Positions 17,765 to 27,093 of a stretch of 64,000 nt of DNA are shown here, piece by piece. The number at the start of each line of letters is the position of its first letter. Positions within the stretch are counted from its first letter, which is position 1. Source of the DNA: Pseudomonas protegens. Its GTDB lineage: Bacteria > Pseudomonadota > Gammaproteobacteria > Pseudomonadales > Pseudomonadaceae. A model generated the notes under the pieces. It searched no databases. It saw nothing but the letters and a program-made list of their open reading frames with translations, and had not been told where the DNA came from. The stretch covers positions 4,201,001 to 4,265,000 of the forward strand of contig NZ_CP060201.1 in NCBI RefSeq assembly GCF_013407925.2, given 5' to 3'. Position numbers and translations under genes: made by a program.

Positions 17765-17779
17765 GTTCGATAATCGGAC
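17765..17779. promoter_or_regulatory. IclR/PcaR-type operator, copy 1
   Basis: GTTCGATAATCGGAC, 92 bases before the Gfo/Idh gene. It differs by one base from the PcaR-type site GTTCGATAATCGCAC and from the copies at 24182 and 28869. Confidence 0.75.
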
Positions 17780-17870
17780 GGTATTTTTTATCCCTCTTGT
17801 GTGAAATTGGAACTGAGTTCTAAATAATTGAATTTCAGCCTCCCAATAACAATCACAAGAGGATTCGCCA

Positions 17871-18923
17871 TTGAACCCGCCACTGCGCATTGCCCTGATC
17901 GGCGTCGGCAATATGGGGCAGCAGCATTACCAGCACCTCAAGACCCTGGCCGAGGCCAGGCTGTGCGCCGTGGCCGATCCGGGGCCCCAGGCGCAAGCCA
18001 TCGCCGGGCAATGGCAGGTGCCGCATTTTCGCGATCACCGGACGTTGCTCCAGGAGGTGCGACCGGATGCGGTAATCGTCGCCAATCCCAACAACCTCCA
18101 TGTCAGCACCGCCCTGGATTGTCTGGCGGCAGGCGTGCCGGTGCTGCTGGAAAAACCGGTGGGCGTGAACCTGGATGAAGTGCGCGAGCTGGTGGCGGCA
18201 TCGCGCACCACGGGCGTGCCGGTGCTGGTGGGCCATCATCGGCGCCACAACCCGCTGATCGCCCGGGCCCATGAACTGGTGCGCGGTGGCGCCCTGGGCC
18301 GGCTGACCACGGTCACCGCGCTCTGGCAGTTGCAAAAACCCGAGAGCTACTTCGACATCCCCTGGCGCCGCGAGGCCGGGGCCGGGATGTTGCTGACCAA
18401 CCTGATCCACGACCTCGACCTGCTGCGCCACCTGTGCGGCGAAGTGCGACAAGTGCAGGCCATCACCAGCAACCGCGTGCGCGGCTACGCCAACGAGGAC
18501 TGCGCCGCGGTGCTGATGCAGTTCGACAACGGCGCCCTGGGCAGCCTGACCGGTTCCGATGCGGTGGCCGCGCCCTGGAGCTGGGAGCTGGATGCCGGGG
18601 AGAACCCGGTGTATCCGCGTCAGGCCGATCAGCCGTGCTACCTGCTGGCCGGCACCGAGGGCGCGCTGAGCATTCCCCAGCTCAAGCGTTGGCATTACGC
18701 CGAGGCCGGGGCCGGTTGGCATCACCCCCTGCTGATGCAGCAGGAAGCCTTCGATCCGGGCGAGGCCCTGTGCTTGCAATTGCAGCACTTCGTCCAAGTC
18801 GCCCGCGGCGAAGTCGCGCCGCTGGTCAGCGCCGCCGATGCCGCGCGTACCCTGGCGCTGGTTGAAGCGATTCGCCAGGCCGCCGCCACGGGCCGCGCCT
18901 GCACCCCCACCCCTATTGAGTGA
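17871..18923 (+). CDS. Gfo/Idh/MocA family NAD(P)-dependent oxidoreductase
   Basis: 350 residues from a TTG start with AGAGGA upstream. The Rossmann motif IALIGVGNMGQQHY lies at residues 7-20, the family EKPVG motif near 97-101, and the catalytic-type HDLDLLRHL segment near 181. It oxidises or reduces a polyol, inositol or sugar-acid hydroxyl group with NAD(P). First gene of an apparent operon with the TIM-barrel and DMT genes, behind a PcaR-like operator. The neighbourhood suggests a cyclitol or hydroaromatic acid related to quinate/shikimate, but the substrate is not known. Confidence 0.85.
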   Translation: MNPPLRIALIGVGNMGQQHYQHLKTLAEARLCAVADPGPQAQAIAGQWQVPHFRDHRTLLQEVRPDAVIVANPNNLHVSTALDCLAAGVPVLLEKPVGVNLDEVRELVAASRTTGVPVLVGHHRRHNPLIARAHELVRGGALGRLTTVTALWQLQKPESYFDIPWRREAGAGMLLTNLIHDLDLLRHLCGEVRQVQAITSNRVRGYANEDCAAVLMQFDNGALGSLTGSDAVAAPWSWELDAGENPVYPRQADQPCYLLAGTEGALSIPQLKRWHYAEAGAGWHHPLLMQQEAFDPGEALCLQLQHFVQVARGEVAPLVSAADAARTLALVEAIRQAAATGRACTPTPIE

Positions 18924-18930
18924 ACGACTG

Positions 18931-19746
18931 ATGAGTGAGCGGATTTTTTCCCTGGCCAGCCTGACCGTGCTGGAGCTGTCGCCGCCGGAGATGGTGGAGG
19001 TGGCGGCCCGTGCCGGCTACAGCCATGTCGGCCTACGCCTGGAACCGGCGACCCCGGAGGAGCATCACTTCCCGCTGGTGGCGGATGCCGGCTTGCGCCG
19101 CCAGACCCTGGCGCGCCTGCGCGATAGCGGCGTGCGGGTGCTGGATGTGGAGATCCTGCGGCTCAAGCCGCAGACCCGGGTTGGCGACTTCGAGGCGCTG
19201 CTGGCGGTGGGCGCCGAGTTTGCCGCCAGCGAGTTGCTGGTGGCGGGCAATGACCCGGATGAGGCGCGCCTGACCGACAACTTTGCCGCCTTGTGCGATC
19301 TGGCGCGGCAGTATGGCTTGCATCCCCATCTGGAGTTCATGCCCTGGACCGACGCGCGCAACCTGGAGCAGGCGCTGCGAGTGGTGGAAAACGCCGGTCG
19401 TGACAATGGCTGCGTGCTGGTGGACGCCTTCCATTTCGACCGTTCGGGTTCGCGTCTGGCGGACTTGGCCAAGGTTGATCCGGCGCGCCTGCGTTATGCA
19501 CAGTTGTGCGACGTTGCCGGGCCACGTCCGGACGATATGCAGGAGATCCTGCGTCAGGCCCGTAACGAGCGGCGCTTTCCGGGGCAGGGCGACTGCGATC
19601 TGGCGGGGTTGCTCCGGTGTCTGCCGCAGCACCTGCCCCTGAGCCTGGAGATTCCCACGGTGCAGCTGCTGGAGCAGGGCGTGAGTGCCTTGCAGCGGGC
19701 GCAGATGGCGCTGGATGCAACGCGCGCGCTGCTGGCCAGGACCTGA
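18931..19746 (+). CDS. sugar phosphate isomerase/epimerase-like TIM barrel protein
   Basis: 271 residues from the ATG at 18931, seven bases after the preceding stop. It has the AP-endonuclease-2/xylose-isomerase-like barrel pattern: VEVAARAGYSHVGLRL at the start, the acidic metal-site segments HPHLEFMPWTDAR (Glu) and CVLVDAFHFDRSG (Asp, His), and LPLSLEIPT (Glu) near the end. Relatives include inosose isomerases, epimerases and 3-dehydroshikimate dehydratases (the QuiC N-domain has the same fold). With the Gfo/Idh partner it likely isomerises or dehydrates an oxidised cyclitol or sugar acid. Confidence 0.82.
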   Translation: MSERIFSLASLTVLELSPPEMVEVAARAGYSHVGLRLEPATPEEHHFPLVADAGLRRQTLARLRDSGVRVLDVEILRLKPQTRVGDFEALLAVGAEFAASELLVAGNDPDEARLTDNFAALCDLARQYGLHPHLEFMPWTDARNLEQALRVVENAGRDNGCVLVDAFHFDRSGSRLADLAKVDPARLRYAQLCDVAGPRPDDMQEILRQARNERRFPGQGDCDLAGLLRCLPQHLPLSLEIPTVQLLEQGVSALQRAQMALDATRALLART

Positions 19747-19760
19747 GTCGGCGGGAGGGC

Positions 19761-19786
19761 TTTCGCCGGCAAGCCGGCTCCTACAA
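19761..19786 (+). repeat. REP element
   Basis: TTTCGCCGGCAAGCCGGCTC followed by CTACAA, inside the gap between the TIM-barrel and DMT genes. Confidence 0.75.
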
Positions 19787-19847
19787 ATACCCGGTAGGCG
19801 CTGGCGGACCGCGAAGCTGTGTCTTCAATCACCTTCAAGGAATGCCC

Positions 19848-20726
19848 ATGACCCGCAGCACGCCCCTTTCCGGGATCAATCAGCCTTTCAAGGGCATTCT
19901 GCTGATCGTCCTGGCGACCTTCCTGTTCGCCAGCCACGACGCCCTGTCCAAATACCTCTCGGGGTTCTTCCCGGTGATCATGGTGGTCTGGGCCCGCTAC
20001 CTGATCCATACCTTGCTGATGGCAGGGATCTTCCTGCCGCAATCCGGCCTGCGGGTGCTGCGCAGCAAGCGGCCGCTGCTGCAACTGCTGCGGGCCTTAT
20101 GCCTGTTGAGCACCAGTTTGCTGTTCACTTCGGCGCTGTTGTTCATTCCCCTGGCCGAGGCCACGGCGGTCAACTTTCTCGCGCCGGTGCTGGTTACCGC
20201 GTTGTCGGTGCCCTTGCTTGGCGAGCAGGTGACCCGCGGCCAATGGCTGGCGGTGATCTGCGGCTTTGTCGGGGTGCTGATCATTGTCCATCCGGGCGGC
20301 GAGCTGTTCACGCCGGCGGTGTTGCTGCCGTTCTGCTCGGCGCTGTTCTTCTGCTTCTATCAACTGCTGACCCGCAAGCTGGCCGAGCATGACAGCCCCA
20401 CCACCAGCAACTTCTTCGCCGGGCTGTGCAACACCCTGGTGATGACGGCGCTGGTGCCGTTCTTCTGGCAGACCCCCGGGTTCTTCCATGGCGTGCTGAT
20501 GCTGGCGCTGGGCGCCTGTGGCATGAGCGCCCACCTGTTCCTGACCCAGGCTTTTCGCCATGCGGCGCCGGCGCTGCTAGCGCCCTTCGGCTATTGCCAG
20601 ATTGTCTTTGCCGGGCTACTGGGCTGGCTGTTGTTCGGCCATACGCCGACGCTGATCACCCAGGTGGGCATCGCCGTGATCTGCCTCAGCGGGCTGGCGG
20701 CGGCCTGGCAGCAACGCCGCCGCTGA
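19848..20726 (+). CDS. DMT superfamily (EamA) inner-membrane transporter
   Basis: 292 residues from the ATG at 19848 (AAGG seven bases upstream; an ATG two codons earlier is possible). It shows ten hydrophobic segments in two EamA halves, for example GILLIVLATFLFASHDAL at the start and ITQVGIAVICLSGLAAAW at the end. The helix-4 segment LAEATAVNFLAPVLVTALSV is typical of the RhaT/EamA family. Probable metabolite importer or exporter. It follows the Gfo/Idh and TIM-barrel genes after about 100 bases with a REP and may move their substrate. Confidence 0.85.
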   Translation: MTRSTPLSGINQPFKGILLIVLATFLFASHDALSKYLSGFFPVIMVVWARYLIHTLLMAGIFLPQSGLRVLRSKRPLLQLLRALCLLSTSLLFTSALLFIPLAEATAVNFLAPVLVTALSVPLLGEQVTRGQWLAVICGFVGVLIIVHPGGELFTPAVLLPFCSALFFCFYQLLTRKLAEHDSPTTSNFFAGLCNTLVMTALVPFFWQTPGFFHGVLMLALGACGMSAHLFLTQAFRHAAPALLAPFGYCQIVFAGLLGWLLFGHTPTLITQVGIAVICLSGLAAAWQQRRR

Positions 20727-20732
20727 GACGAT

Positions 20733-22355
20733 TCAGAAGCGGAAGCGCACCACCAGGTTCTGCAGGCCGGCCGCCAGGTGCGACAGCTCCTGGCTGGTGG
20801 CGTTGGTGCGCGTGGCGGCGTCGGCGCTTTCCAGGGACAGGTCGCGGATGTTCAGCAGGTTGCGGTCCACTTCACGGGCCACCTGGGCCTGTTCTTCCGA
20901 GGCACTGGCGATCACCAGGTTGCGCTCGTGGATCTGCTCCATGGCCCGGGTGATTTGCTCCAGGGCCAGCCCGGCCTGTTCGGCGATGGACAGGGTCTGG
21001 GCCACCCGCTGGCTGTTGCCGTGCATGGACTGCACCACGCTGTCGGTGTCGCCCTGGACCCGGCCGATCATCTGTTCGATTTCCTGGGTCGACTGCTGGG
21101 TGCGATGGGCCAGGGCCCGCACTTCGTCTGCCACCACGGCAAAACCACGGCCGGCTTCCCCTGCCCGCGCGGCCTCGATGGCGGCGTTCAGGGCCAGCAG
21201 GTTGGTCTGTTCGGCAATGGCGCGGATCACGTCCAGCACCTTGCCGATTTCCCGTGACTGCTCGGCCAGGGTCTGCACTTGCTGCAGAGCGGTGCCGACA
21301 TCGCTGCTCATGGCCTGGATCGAATCCAGGGTCTCGATCACCCGGGCCTGCCCCTGGGTCGCCTGGGTGGTGGACTGGCGAGTGGTGTCGGAGGTGGACA
21401 CCGCGTTGCGCGCCACTTCCTCGACGGCCGCGGTCATCTCGTTGACGGCTGTGGCGGCTTGCTCGATTTCGTTGTGTTGCTGCTGCAGGCGGCTGGAGTC
21501 CTGGTGGGTGCTCTGGCTCATCTGTTGCGCGGCGGCGGCCAGTTGGGTCGAGGTGCTGCTGATCAGTTGCAGGGTTTCCCGTAGGCTGGCCTGCATGCTG
21601 GCCAGGGCCTTGAGCAGGCGCGCGGTTTCATCGCGGCCCTCGCTGTGGATCGGTCGGCCCAGATCGCCGGCGGCCACTTGCTCGGCCACGCCCACGGCCT
21701 GGCGGATGGGCACGACGATGCTGCGAATCAACAGCCAGGCCAGGCACAGGGTCAGCAGGGCGACGGCGATCAGGGCGCCGATCACCGTGATTTTTACCTG
21801 GGTGTACAGCGCGTCGGCGTGCTGGGCCGACTGGCTGACTTCCTCGGCGGTCAGGTTCATCAGTTCGGCGAACTGGTCGCCGGTCTGGGTCGAGTAATCC
21901 TGGATCTTGCCGTTGAGCAGGGCCGTCATCTCGCTGCTGCGATTGTCCTGGGACAGGGCTTCGTACTGGGCCAGGGCCTGTTGGTAGCTTTTTACCGTGG
22001 CAAGGAATGTCTGGTATTGCGCCCGGTTGTGATCGCCCACCAGCGGCGCGAACCTGGCCAGGGCCTGGTCGAGCCAGGCTTGTACCTGATGCAGGCGGGC
22101 CACGGTGGCTTCCAGCACCTTGGGTTCGCGGTTGAGGGCCATGCGCAGGCTGAGCACGCGGATGCTCAACACGTAGTCGCGCACTTCACCCAGGTAGCGG
22201 GTGCTGGGCAGGGAAATGTTTTCGGTGTGCTGGCCGGTGGCGCGGACTTCGGCCACTTGCTTGAGGGCGAACAGCCCCTGCAGCAGGACCAGCAGGGCAA
22301 TCACGCCGAAGCTGATCACGGCGCGTTTGGCGATGCTCAGGTTACCCAGCGTCAT
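20733..22355 (-). CDS. methyl-accepting chemotaxis protein with four-helix-bundle sensor
   Basis: 540 residues. TM1 is at about 12-31, a helical periplasmic ligand domain at about 32-186 (4HB type: [20 protein letters not shown]), TM2 at about 188-211, HAMP at about 212-265 with [11 protein letters not shown], and a signalling domain with the conserved hairpin tip [20 protein letters not shown]. It signals through CheA/CheW. Its place beside quinate and protocatechuate genes, with a 4HB sensor, resembles PcaY_PP of P. putida, a receptor for quinate, shikimate and protocatechuate; that ligand assignment is inference. Confidence 0.9.
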   Translation of the reverse strand: MTLGNLSIAKRAVISFGVIALLVLLQGLFALKQVAEVRATGQHTENISLPSTRYLGEVRDYVLSIRVLSLRMALNREPKVLEATVARLHQVQAWLDQALARFAPLVGDHNRAQYQTFLATVKSYQQALAQYEALSQDNRSSEMTALLNGKIQDYSTQTGDQFAELMNLTAEEVSQSAQHADALYTQVKITVIGALIAVALLTLCLAWLLIRSIVVPIRQAVGVAEQVAAGDLGRPIHSEGRDETARLLKALASMQASLRETLQLISSTSTQLAAAAQQMSQSTHQDSSRLQQQHNEIEQAATAVNEMTAAVEEVARNAVSTSDTTRQSTTQATQGQARVIETLDSIQAMSSDVGTALQQVQTLAEQSREIGKVLDVIRAIAEQTNLLALNAAIEAARAGEAGRGFAVVADEVRALAHRTQQSTQEIEQMIGRVQGDTDSVVQSMHGNSQRVAQTLSIAEQAGLALEQITRAMEQIHERNLVIASASEEQAQVAREVDRNLLNIRDLSLESADAATRTNATSQELSHLAAGLQNLVVRFRF

Positions 22356-22398
22356 GGGACGTACTCCGAGTGTGGAAAAAAAAGGGAGGGGTGCAGAT

Positions 22399-22430
22399 AA
22401 AAAAGCGCAGGCCCGGGACCGGACCTGCGC
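22399..22430 (-). terminator. intrinsic terminator of the MFS gene
   Basis: On the minus strand GCGCAGG and CCTGCGC pair around a 12-base loop and are followed by a TTTTTT run. It lies 11 bases beyond the MFS stop. Confidence 0.88.
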
Positions 22431-22440
22431 GAGGGGAGCA

Positions 22441-23775
22441 TCAGTCTTCTACGTGGGGAATCTTGCGCGGGGCCATGAAGTACATCCAGGTCAGGGCAAT
22501 GAAGTACATGGCCGGGATCAGGGTGAACAGCAGGGTGTAGTTGTTGTTGGTGACGGTGAGGATGTGGCCGACGATCTGGGTCATGAACATGCCGCCGATG
22601 GCCGCGCACATGCCGCCGAAGCCGAACACGGTGCTCATCATGTGCTTGGGCGTGTAGTCCATCACCAGGCTCCAGATGTTGGCGGTCCAGGCCTGGTGGG
22701 CGCCGATCCCCAGGGAGATGGCGAACACGGCCAGCCACAGGTTGGCGGTGCCGGCGGCCATGATCACGCCGATGATGCAGCAGGCGAACAGGAACATTGA
22801 CAGCAGCCGCGCCTTGATCGGGTTCATGCCGCGACCGATGAGGAACGAGGAGAGGATGCCGCCACCGACGCTGCCGAAGTCGGCGGTCAGGTAGATGATG
22901 ATCAGCGGGATGCCCATCTGGGTCACGTTGATCCCCAGGTTGTACTGCTGGTTGAGGAACGGCGGCAGCCAGTACAGGTAGAACCAGAACACCGGCGCGG
23001 TCAGCGAGTAGGCCAGGGCGAAGGCCCAGGTGCCGCGCATGCGCAGGATGCGGCTGAAGGGCACGCGGGTCGGCTCGGGTTCTACTTGTTGCTGGATGTA
23101 GGCCAGTTCCGAGGCTTTGACGCTGGGGTGGTCTTCCGGGTTGAAGTACTTCAGGCCCCAGAACAGCAGCCAGACGCCGCCCAGCGCGGCCATGCACAGG
23201 AACGCCGCTTGCCAGCCCCAGGCGTGGAGGATCAGCGGCAGCAGCATCGGGGTGAACATCGCACCGACGTTGGTCCCGGCGTTGAAGATCCCGGTGGCCA
23301 CCGCGCGTTCGCCGGCCGGGAACCACAGGCGCGTGGTCTTCACGCAGGCCGGGTAGTTGGCGGCTTCGGTGAGCCCGAGAATGAACCGGCAGACCATGAA
23401 GCCCGCCGCCGAAGTGGCCAGGCCGTGGGCGCCGGTGGCCAGGCTCCACAGCAGCACGGCGAAGAAGAACACCCGCTTCACGCCGATCCGGTCGATCAGC
23501 CGGCCCTGGAGCACGAAGCCCACGGCGTAGCCGACCTGGAACCAGAAGTTGATGTTGGCGTAGTCCATCGCCGTCCAGCTCATTTCCTTGGCCAGGATCG
23601 GCTGCATCACGCCCAGGGCGGCGCGATCGATGTAGTTCAGGGTGGTGGCGAAGAACACCAGGGCGAGCATGCCCCAGCGGGTCTTGCCGACGGCCATGGC
23701 GCCGCGGATCTTGTCGCCGATGCCGCTGGCAGCACCGAGGCTCGGGGCGATGCGAGAGCTTTGAGAAGGAGTCAT
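22441..23775 (-). CDS. MFS transporter, anion:cation symporter (ExuT/GudP-like) family
   Basis: 444 residues from the ATG at 23775, with GGATGG upstream at proper spacing; an ATG three codons earlier is possible. Twelve hydrophobic segments are seen. The family features are [23 protein letters not shown] in TM1, [14 protein letters not shown] in the A-motif loop, and [25 protein letters not shown]. These carriers import hexuronates, aldarates and similar organic acids with H+. Divergent from quiC across 526 bases; a quinate, shikimate or dehydroshikimate uptake role is inferred from context. Confidence 0.87.
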   Translation of the reverse strand: MTPSQSSRIAPSLGAASGIGDKIRGAMAVGKTRWGMLALVFFATTLNYIDRAALGVMQPILAKEMSWTAMDYANINFWFQVGYAVGFVLQGRLIDRIGVKRVFFFAVLLWSLATGAHGLATSAAGFMVCRFILGLTEAANYPACVKTTRLWFPAGERAVATGIFNAGTNVGAMFTPMLLPLILHAWGWQAAFLCMAALGGVWLLFWGLKYFNPEDHPSVKASELAYIQQQVEPEPTRVPFSRILRMRGTWAFALAYSLTAPVFWFYLYWLPPFLNQQYNLGINVTQMGIPLIIIYLTADFGSVGGGILSSFLIGRGMNPIKARLLSMFLFACCIIGVIMAAGTANLWLAVFAISLGIGAHQAWTANIWSLVMDYTPKHMMSTVFGFGGMCAAIGGMFMTQIVGHILTVTNNNYTLLFTLIPAMYFIALTWMYFMAPRKIPHVED

Positions 23776-24181
23776 GTAAGCCATCCGTTCAGTGACTGAC
23801 GAGCCAGGGCTCGTCGGAACTCAAGGGCGCGTGATCAATCGTCAGTGGGGCATGTCAGCCAGGGACTGGGTGATTGATCGGCTGGGTAGGTTCGTCGTTG
23901 CGGCGTTGCAGCAGGCGGACGAACGTCATCGGGTCGAGCGCAGCTCAGGGCTGTAGCGCGTCGTGATCCAGGAGGCCGGTTGAGGTCGTTCCAGGCGCAA
24001 GCCAAAGGGATGAGCAGCAGGGCGGGGCGTTGAGTGCAAGCATGAGGGTGTACCCGATTTTTGAAATTTTTATGGTGTGTTCTGGGTCTGGGCGATTGAA
24101 GCCGCGGTTTCCGGGGCGGCTCAATGTGCTGTCGATGGTGCGCAGTGGCCGAAAAATCGTCAATTCGCCAATCGGCATTCT

Positions 24182-24196
24182 GTTCGATAATCGAAC
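24182..24196. promoter_or_regulatory. IclR/PcaR-type operator, copy 2 (quiC promoter)
   Basis: GTTCGATAATCGAAC, a perfect palindrome around a central A, 106 bases before the quiC ATG. Identical to the copy upstream of aroQ. Confidence 0.78.
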
Positions 24197-24201
24197 ACAA
24201 A

Positions 24202-24212
24202 ACTAACTGGTT
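24202..24212. promoter_or_regulatory. second shared element, candidate TetR operator (quiC side)
   Basis: ACTAACTGGTT lies 5 bases after the palindrome; the same 11-mer occurs at 28808-28818 before aroQ. TAAC-TG-GTT(A/C) forms a short inverted repeat. It may be the site of the TetR regulator encoded after quiC. Confidence 0.5.
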
Positions 24213-24301
24213 CGTACACTTTAAATCATGCTGTGGAATAATCCGCCACATCGAATAAAAGGCTCGGGCGCCACCGGCCGTCATTTCCCGGGAGTTGAAT
24301 C

Positions 24302-26212
24302 ATGCAGCGTTCCATTGCCACCGTTTCCTTGAGCGGCACCCTGCCGGAAAAACTCGAAGCCATCGCCGCCGCCGGCTTCGACGGGGTGGAGATTTTCGAG
24401 AACGACCTTCTCTATTACGACGGCAGCCCGCGGGAAATCAGGCAGATGTGCGCCGATCTGGGGATCGCCATCACCCTGTTCCAGCCGTTTCGGGATTTCG
24501 AGGGTTGCCGCCGCGATCGCCTGGCACGCAACCTGGAACGTGCCGAACGCAAATTCGACCTGATGCAGGAACTGGGCACCGACCTGGTGCTGGTGTGCAG
24601 CAATGCCCAGGCCGACAGCCTCGGCGAGCGGCAGATCCTCATCGACGACCTGCACCTGCTGGCCGAGCGAGCCGGCGCCCGTGGCTTGCGCATCGGCTAC
24701 GAGGCCCTGGCCTGGGGCCGCCATGTGAATACCTATCAACAGGTCTGGGACATCGTGCGCAGCGCCGATCACCCAAGCCTGGGGGTGTTGTTGGACAGCT
24801 TCCACACCCTGTCGCTCAAGGGCGACCCGGCGGCGATTGCCGAGATTCCCGGGGACAAGATCTTCTTCGTGCAGATGGCCGACGCGCCGATCCTGGCCAT
24901 GGACGTGCAGGAGTGGAGCCGGCATTTCCGCTGCTTCCCGGGCCAGGGTGAATTCGACCTGCCGGGGTTCCTGGCGCCGATCATCAAGAGCGGCTACACC
25001 GGGCCGCTGTCCCTGGAAATCTTCAACGACGGTTTTCGCGCCGCGCCGCCGCGGGCCAATGCCGCCGACGGCCTGCGTTCCCTGTTGTACCTGGAGGAGA
25101 AGACCCGCGAGCGCCTGTTGCAGGAAGCGCAGCCGGTGCCCAACCTGGACATCCTGTTCGCCCCGCCGGCGGTTGAAGCCTATGGCGGCACCGAGTTCCT
25201 TGAGTTCGCGGTGGACGATGCCCTGGGCGCCAAGCTGGGCAGCTGGCTGGAACGCCTGGGGTTTGCCAAGGCCGGACAGCATCGTTCCAAGAACGTGAGC
25301 CTGATGCGCCAGGGCGATATCAACCTGATCCTCAACTCCGAGCCCTATTCCTTCGCCCACAGCTTCTTCGAGGCCCATGGCCCTTCGGTGTGTGCCACGG
25401 CGATCCGGGTCAAGGACAGCGCCAAGGCCCTGGAGCGGGCGGTGGCCTACAAGGGCCAGCCCTATCGCGGCCTGGTGGGCCCTAACGAGCTGGAGCTGGC
25501 GGCGGTGCGCGAGCCCGATGGCAGCCTGATCTACCTGGTGGACCCGCAGCAGGGCGGCCAGCACCTGTACGACACCGACTTCAACATGCATGACGATGTG
25601 CAAGCCAAGGGCGGCCTCAAGCGCATCGACCACATGGCCATGGCCCTGCCGGCGGACAGCCTCGACAGCTGGGCGCTGTTCTACAAGAGCCTGCTGGATT
25701 TCGAGGCCGATGACGAAGTGGTGCTGCCCGATCCCTATGGCCTGGTGAAAAGCCGCGCCTTGCGCAGCCGTTGCAGCTCGATCCGCTTGCCGCTGAACAT
25801 CTCGGAGAACCGCAACACGGCAATCTCCCACGCGCTGTCCAGCTATCGCGGCTCGGGGGTGCATCACATCGCCTTTGATTGCGACGACCTCTTCACCGAG
25901 GTCAGCCGGGCCAAGCAGGCCGGGGTGCCGCTGCTGGATATCCCGCTCAATTACTACGACGATTTGGCCGCGCGCTTTGATTTCGACGATGAATTTCTCA
26001 GCGAACTGGCCTACTACAACGTCCTGTATGACCGCGATGCCCAGGGCGGTGAGCTGTTCCATGTCTACACCGAACCCTTCGAGGGGCGCTTTTTCTTCGA
26101 GCTCATCCAGCGCAAGAACGGCTACGCCGGCTATGGCGCGGCCAACGTGGCGGTGCGTCTGGCGGCCATGGCCAAGTCCCGCAGTGGCGCGGTGCGCCAG
26201 GCCAAGTTGTAG
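24302..26212 (+). CDS. quiC: 3-dehydroshikimate dehydratase, two-domain QuiC1 type
   Basis: 636 residues, preceded by GGGAG. The N-terminal half (about 1-285) is a TIM barrel (IATVSLSGTLPEKLEAIAAAGF ... GVLLDSFHTLSLKG) that dehydrates 3-dehydroshikimate to protocatechuate. The C-terminal half (about 295-625) resembles 4-hydroxyphenylpyruvate dioxygenase and keeps an apparent iron triad: His444 in RIDHMAMAL, His522 in VHHIAFD and Glu600 in FFFELIQR. This fusion is known from Pseudomonas QuiC1. It links AroQ/AroE upstream to PcaHG downstream in quinate/shikimate breakdown. Both shared operators lie in its promoter. Confidence 0.95.
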   Translation: MQRSIATVSLSGTLPEKLEAIAAAGFDGVEIFENDLLYYDGSPREIRQMCADLGIAITLFQPFRDFEGCRRDRLARNLERAERKFDLMQELGTDLVLVCSNAQADSLGERQILIDDLHLLAERAGARGLRIGYEALAWGRHVNTYQQVWDIVRSADHPSLGVLLDSFHTLSLKGDPAAIAEIPGDKIFFVQMADAPILAMDVQEWSRHFRCFPGQGEFDLPGFLAPIIKSGYTGPLSLEIFNDGFRAAPPRANAADGLRSLLYLEEKTRERLLQEAQPVPNLDILFAPPAVEAYGGTEFLEFAVDDALGAKLGSWLERLGFAKAGQHRSKNVSLMRQGDINLILNSEPYSFAHSFFEAHGPSVCATAIRVKDSAKALERAVAYKGQPYRGLVGPNELELAAVREPDGSLIYLVDPQQGGQHLYDTDFNMHDDVQAKGGLKRIDHMAMALPADSLDSWALFYKSLLDFEADDEVVLPDPYGLVKSRALRSRCSSIRLPLNISENRNTAISHALSSYRGSGVHHIAFDCDDLFTEVSRAKQAGVPLLDIPLNYYDDLAARFDFDDEFLSELAYYNVLYDRDAQGGELFHVYTEPFEGRFFFELIQRKNGYAGYGAANVAVRLAAMAKSRSGAVRQAKL

Positions 26213-26224
26213 CGCATTGGTAAG

Positions 26225-26250
26225 CGGAGGCGGCAATCCACCGCCTCTGT
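26225..26250 (+). terminator. hairpin after quiC
   Basis: GGAGGCGG and CCGCCTC pair around a short loop, followed by TGTGCTTTCTTTC. A weak intrinsic terminator 13 bases beyond the stop. Confidence 0.5.
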
Positions 26251-26316
26251 GCTTTCTTTCGCGACAGGACGCGGCCCATAATCGCCCGCGTGTGCAGTGA
26301 TGGCCGTGAGCCCAGA

Positions 26317-26994
26317 ATGACAATGACCAGTGAACGCTCGATTGCGCCCGATGAGCCTGCTCTCGAACCGCGCAAGAGTCGCAAGAACAACCCGGAAAAG
26401 ACCCGCGAGAACATCCTTCAAGAAGCGATTGTCGAGTTCGTCCAGCAGGGCCTGTCCGGCGCGCGGGTGGATGCGATCGCCGAGCGCATCCACACCTCCA
26501 AGCGCATGATCTATTACTACTTCGGCAGCAAGGAGCAGCTGTACGTCGAGGTGCTGGAAAAACTCTACGGCGATATCCGCAGTACCGAGAGCCGCTTGCA
26601 CCTGGCGGAACTGGCGCCGCAGGAGGCGATTCGCCGGCTGGTGGAGTTCACCTTCGATCACCACGATCGCAATGTGGATTTCGTGCGTATCGTCAGCATC
26701 GAGAACATCCACAAGGCCGAGTACGTCAAGCAGTCCGGGGTGATCAAGGCGATGAACAACACCATCCTCCATGCCCTGGGCGAGATCCTTGAGCGTGGCG
26801 CGCAGGACGGGGTGTTCCGCAGTGGCCTGGATCCGCTGGACGTGCATTTGCTGATCAGCTCGTTCTGTTTCTATCGGGTGTCGAACCGCCATACCTTTGG
26901 CGAGATCTTCCAGATCGACCTGCCGGATGAAGCCATCAAGCAGCGGCATCGGGAAATGATCTGCGAGTCGGTACTGCGCTACCTGCAGGCCTGA
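26317..26994 (+). CDS. TetR-family transcriptional regulator of the quiC region
   Basis: 225 residues from the ATG at 26317 (another ATG follows two codons later; ribosome site weak). The TetR DNA-binding domain covers about 27-75 (ENILQEAIVEFVQQGLSGAR ... TSKRMIYYYFGSKEQLYVEVL). The remaining helices match the TetR C-terminal domain with FVRIVSIENIHKAEYV. It probably controls quiC and neighbouring genes in response to quinate, shikimate or dehydroshikimate. The ACTAACTGGTT element in the quiC and aroQ promoters is the candidate site. Confidence 0.87.
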   Translation: MTMTSERSIAPDEPALEPRKSRKNNPEKTRENILQEAIVEFVQQGLSGARVDAIAERIHTSKRMIYYYFGSKEQLYVEVLEKLYGDIRSTESRLHLAELAPQEAIRRLVEFTFDHHDRNVDFVRIVSIENIHKAEYVKQSGVIKAMNNTILHALGEILERGAQDGVFRSGLDPLDVHLLISSFCFYRVSNRHTFGEIFQIDLPDEAIKQRHREMICESVLRYLQA

Positions 26995-27093
26995 CGCCGC
27001 TGCCCGCAGGCGCTGGCTTGCCGGCGCAAGCGCCCGTAAGATCGCGATCGCCACCCGGCTCCTACAACAATCCCCCTCGACAAGGAAGGCACC

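Larger units (their letters stand above)
23776..24301. other. divergent promoter region, MFS transporter / quiC
   Basis: No supported gene. Near the MFS start a perfect 8-bp hairpin (GACGAGCC-AG-GGCTCGTC, 23798-23815) could sit in its leader. The quiC side is AT-richer and holds the PcaR-like palindrome at 24182-24196 and the ACTAACTGGTT element at 24202-24212. The central 250 bases show nothing I can interpret. Confidence 0.45.

Noticed and set aside
23835..24284. Minus-strand frame between the MFS gene and quiC
   Set aside because: It spans both quiC operators and has no ribosome site or recognisable motif.
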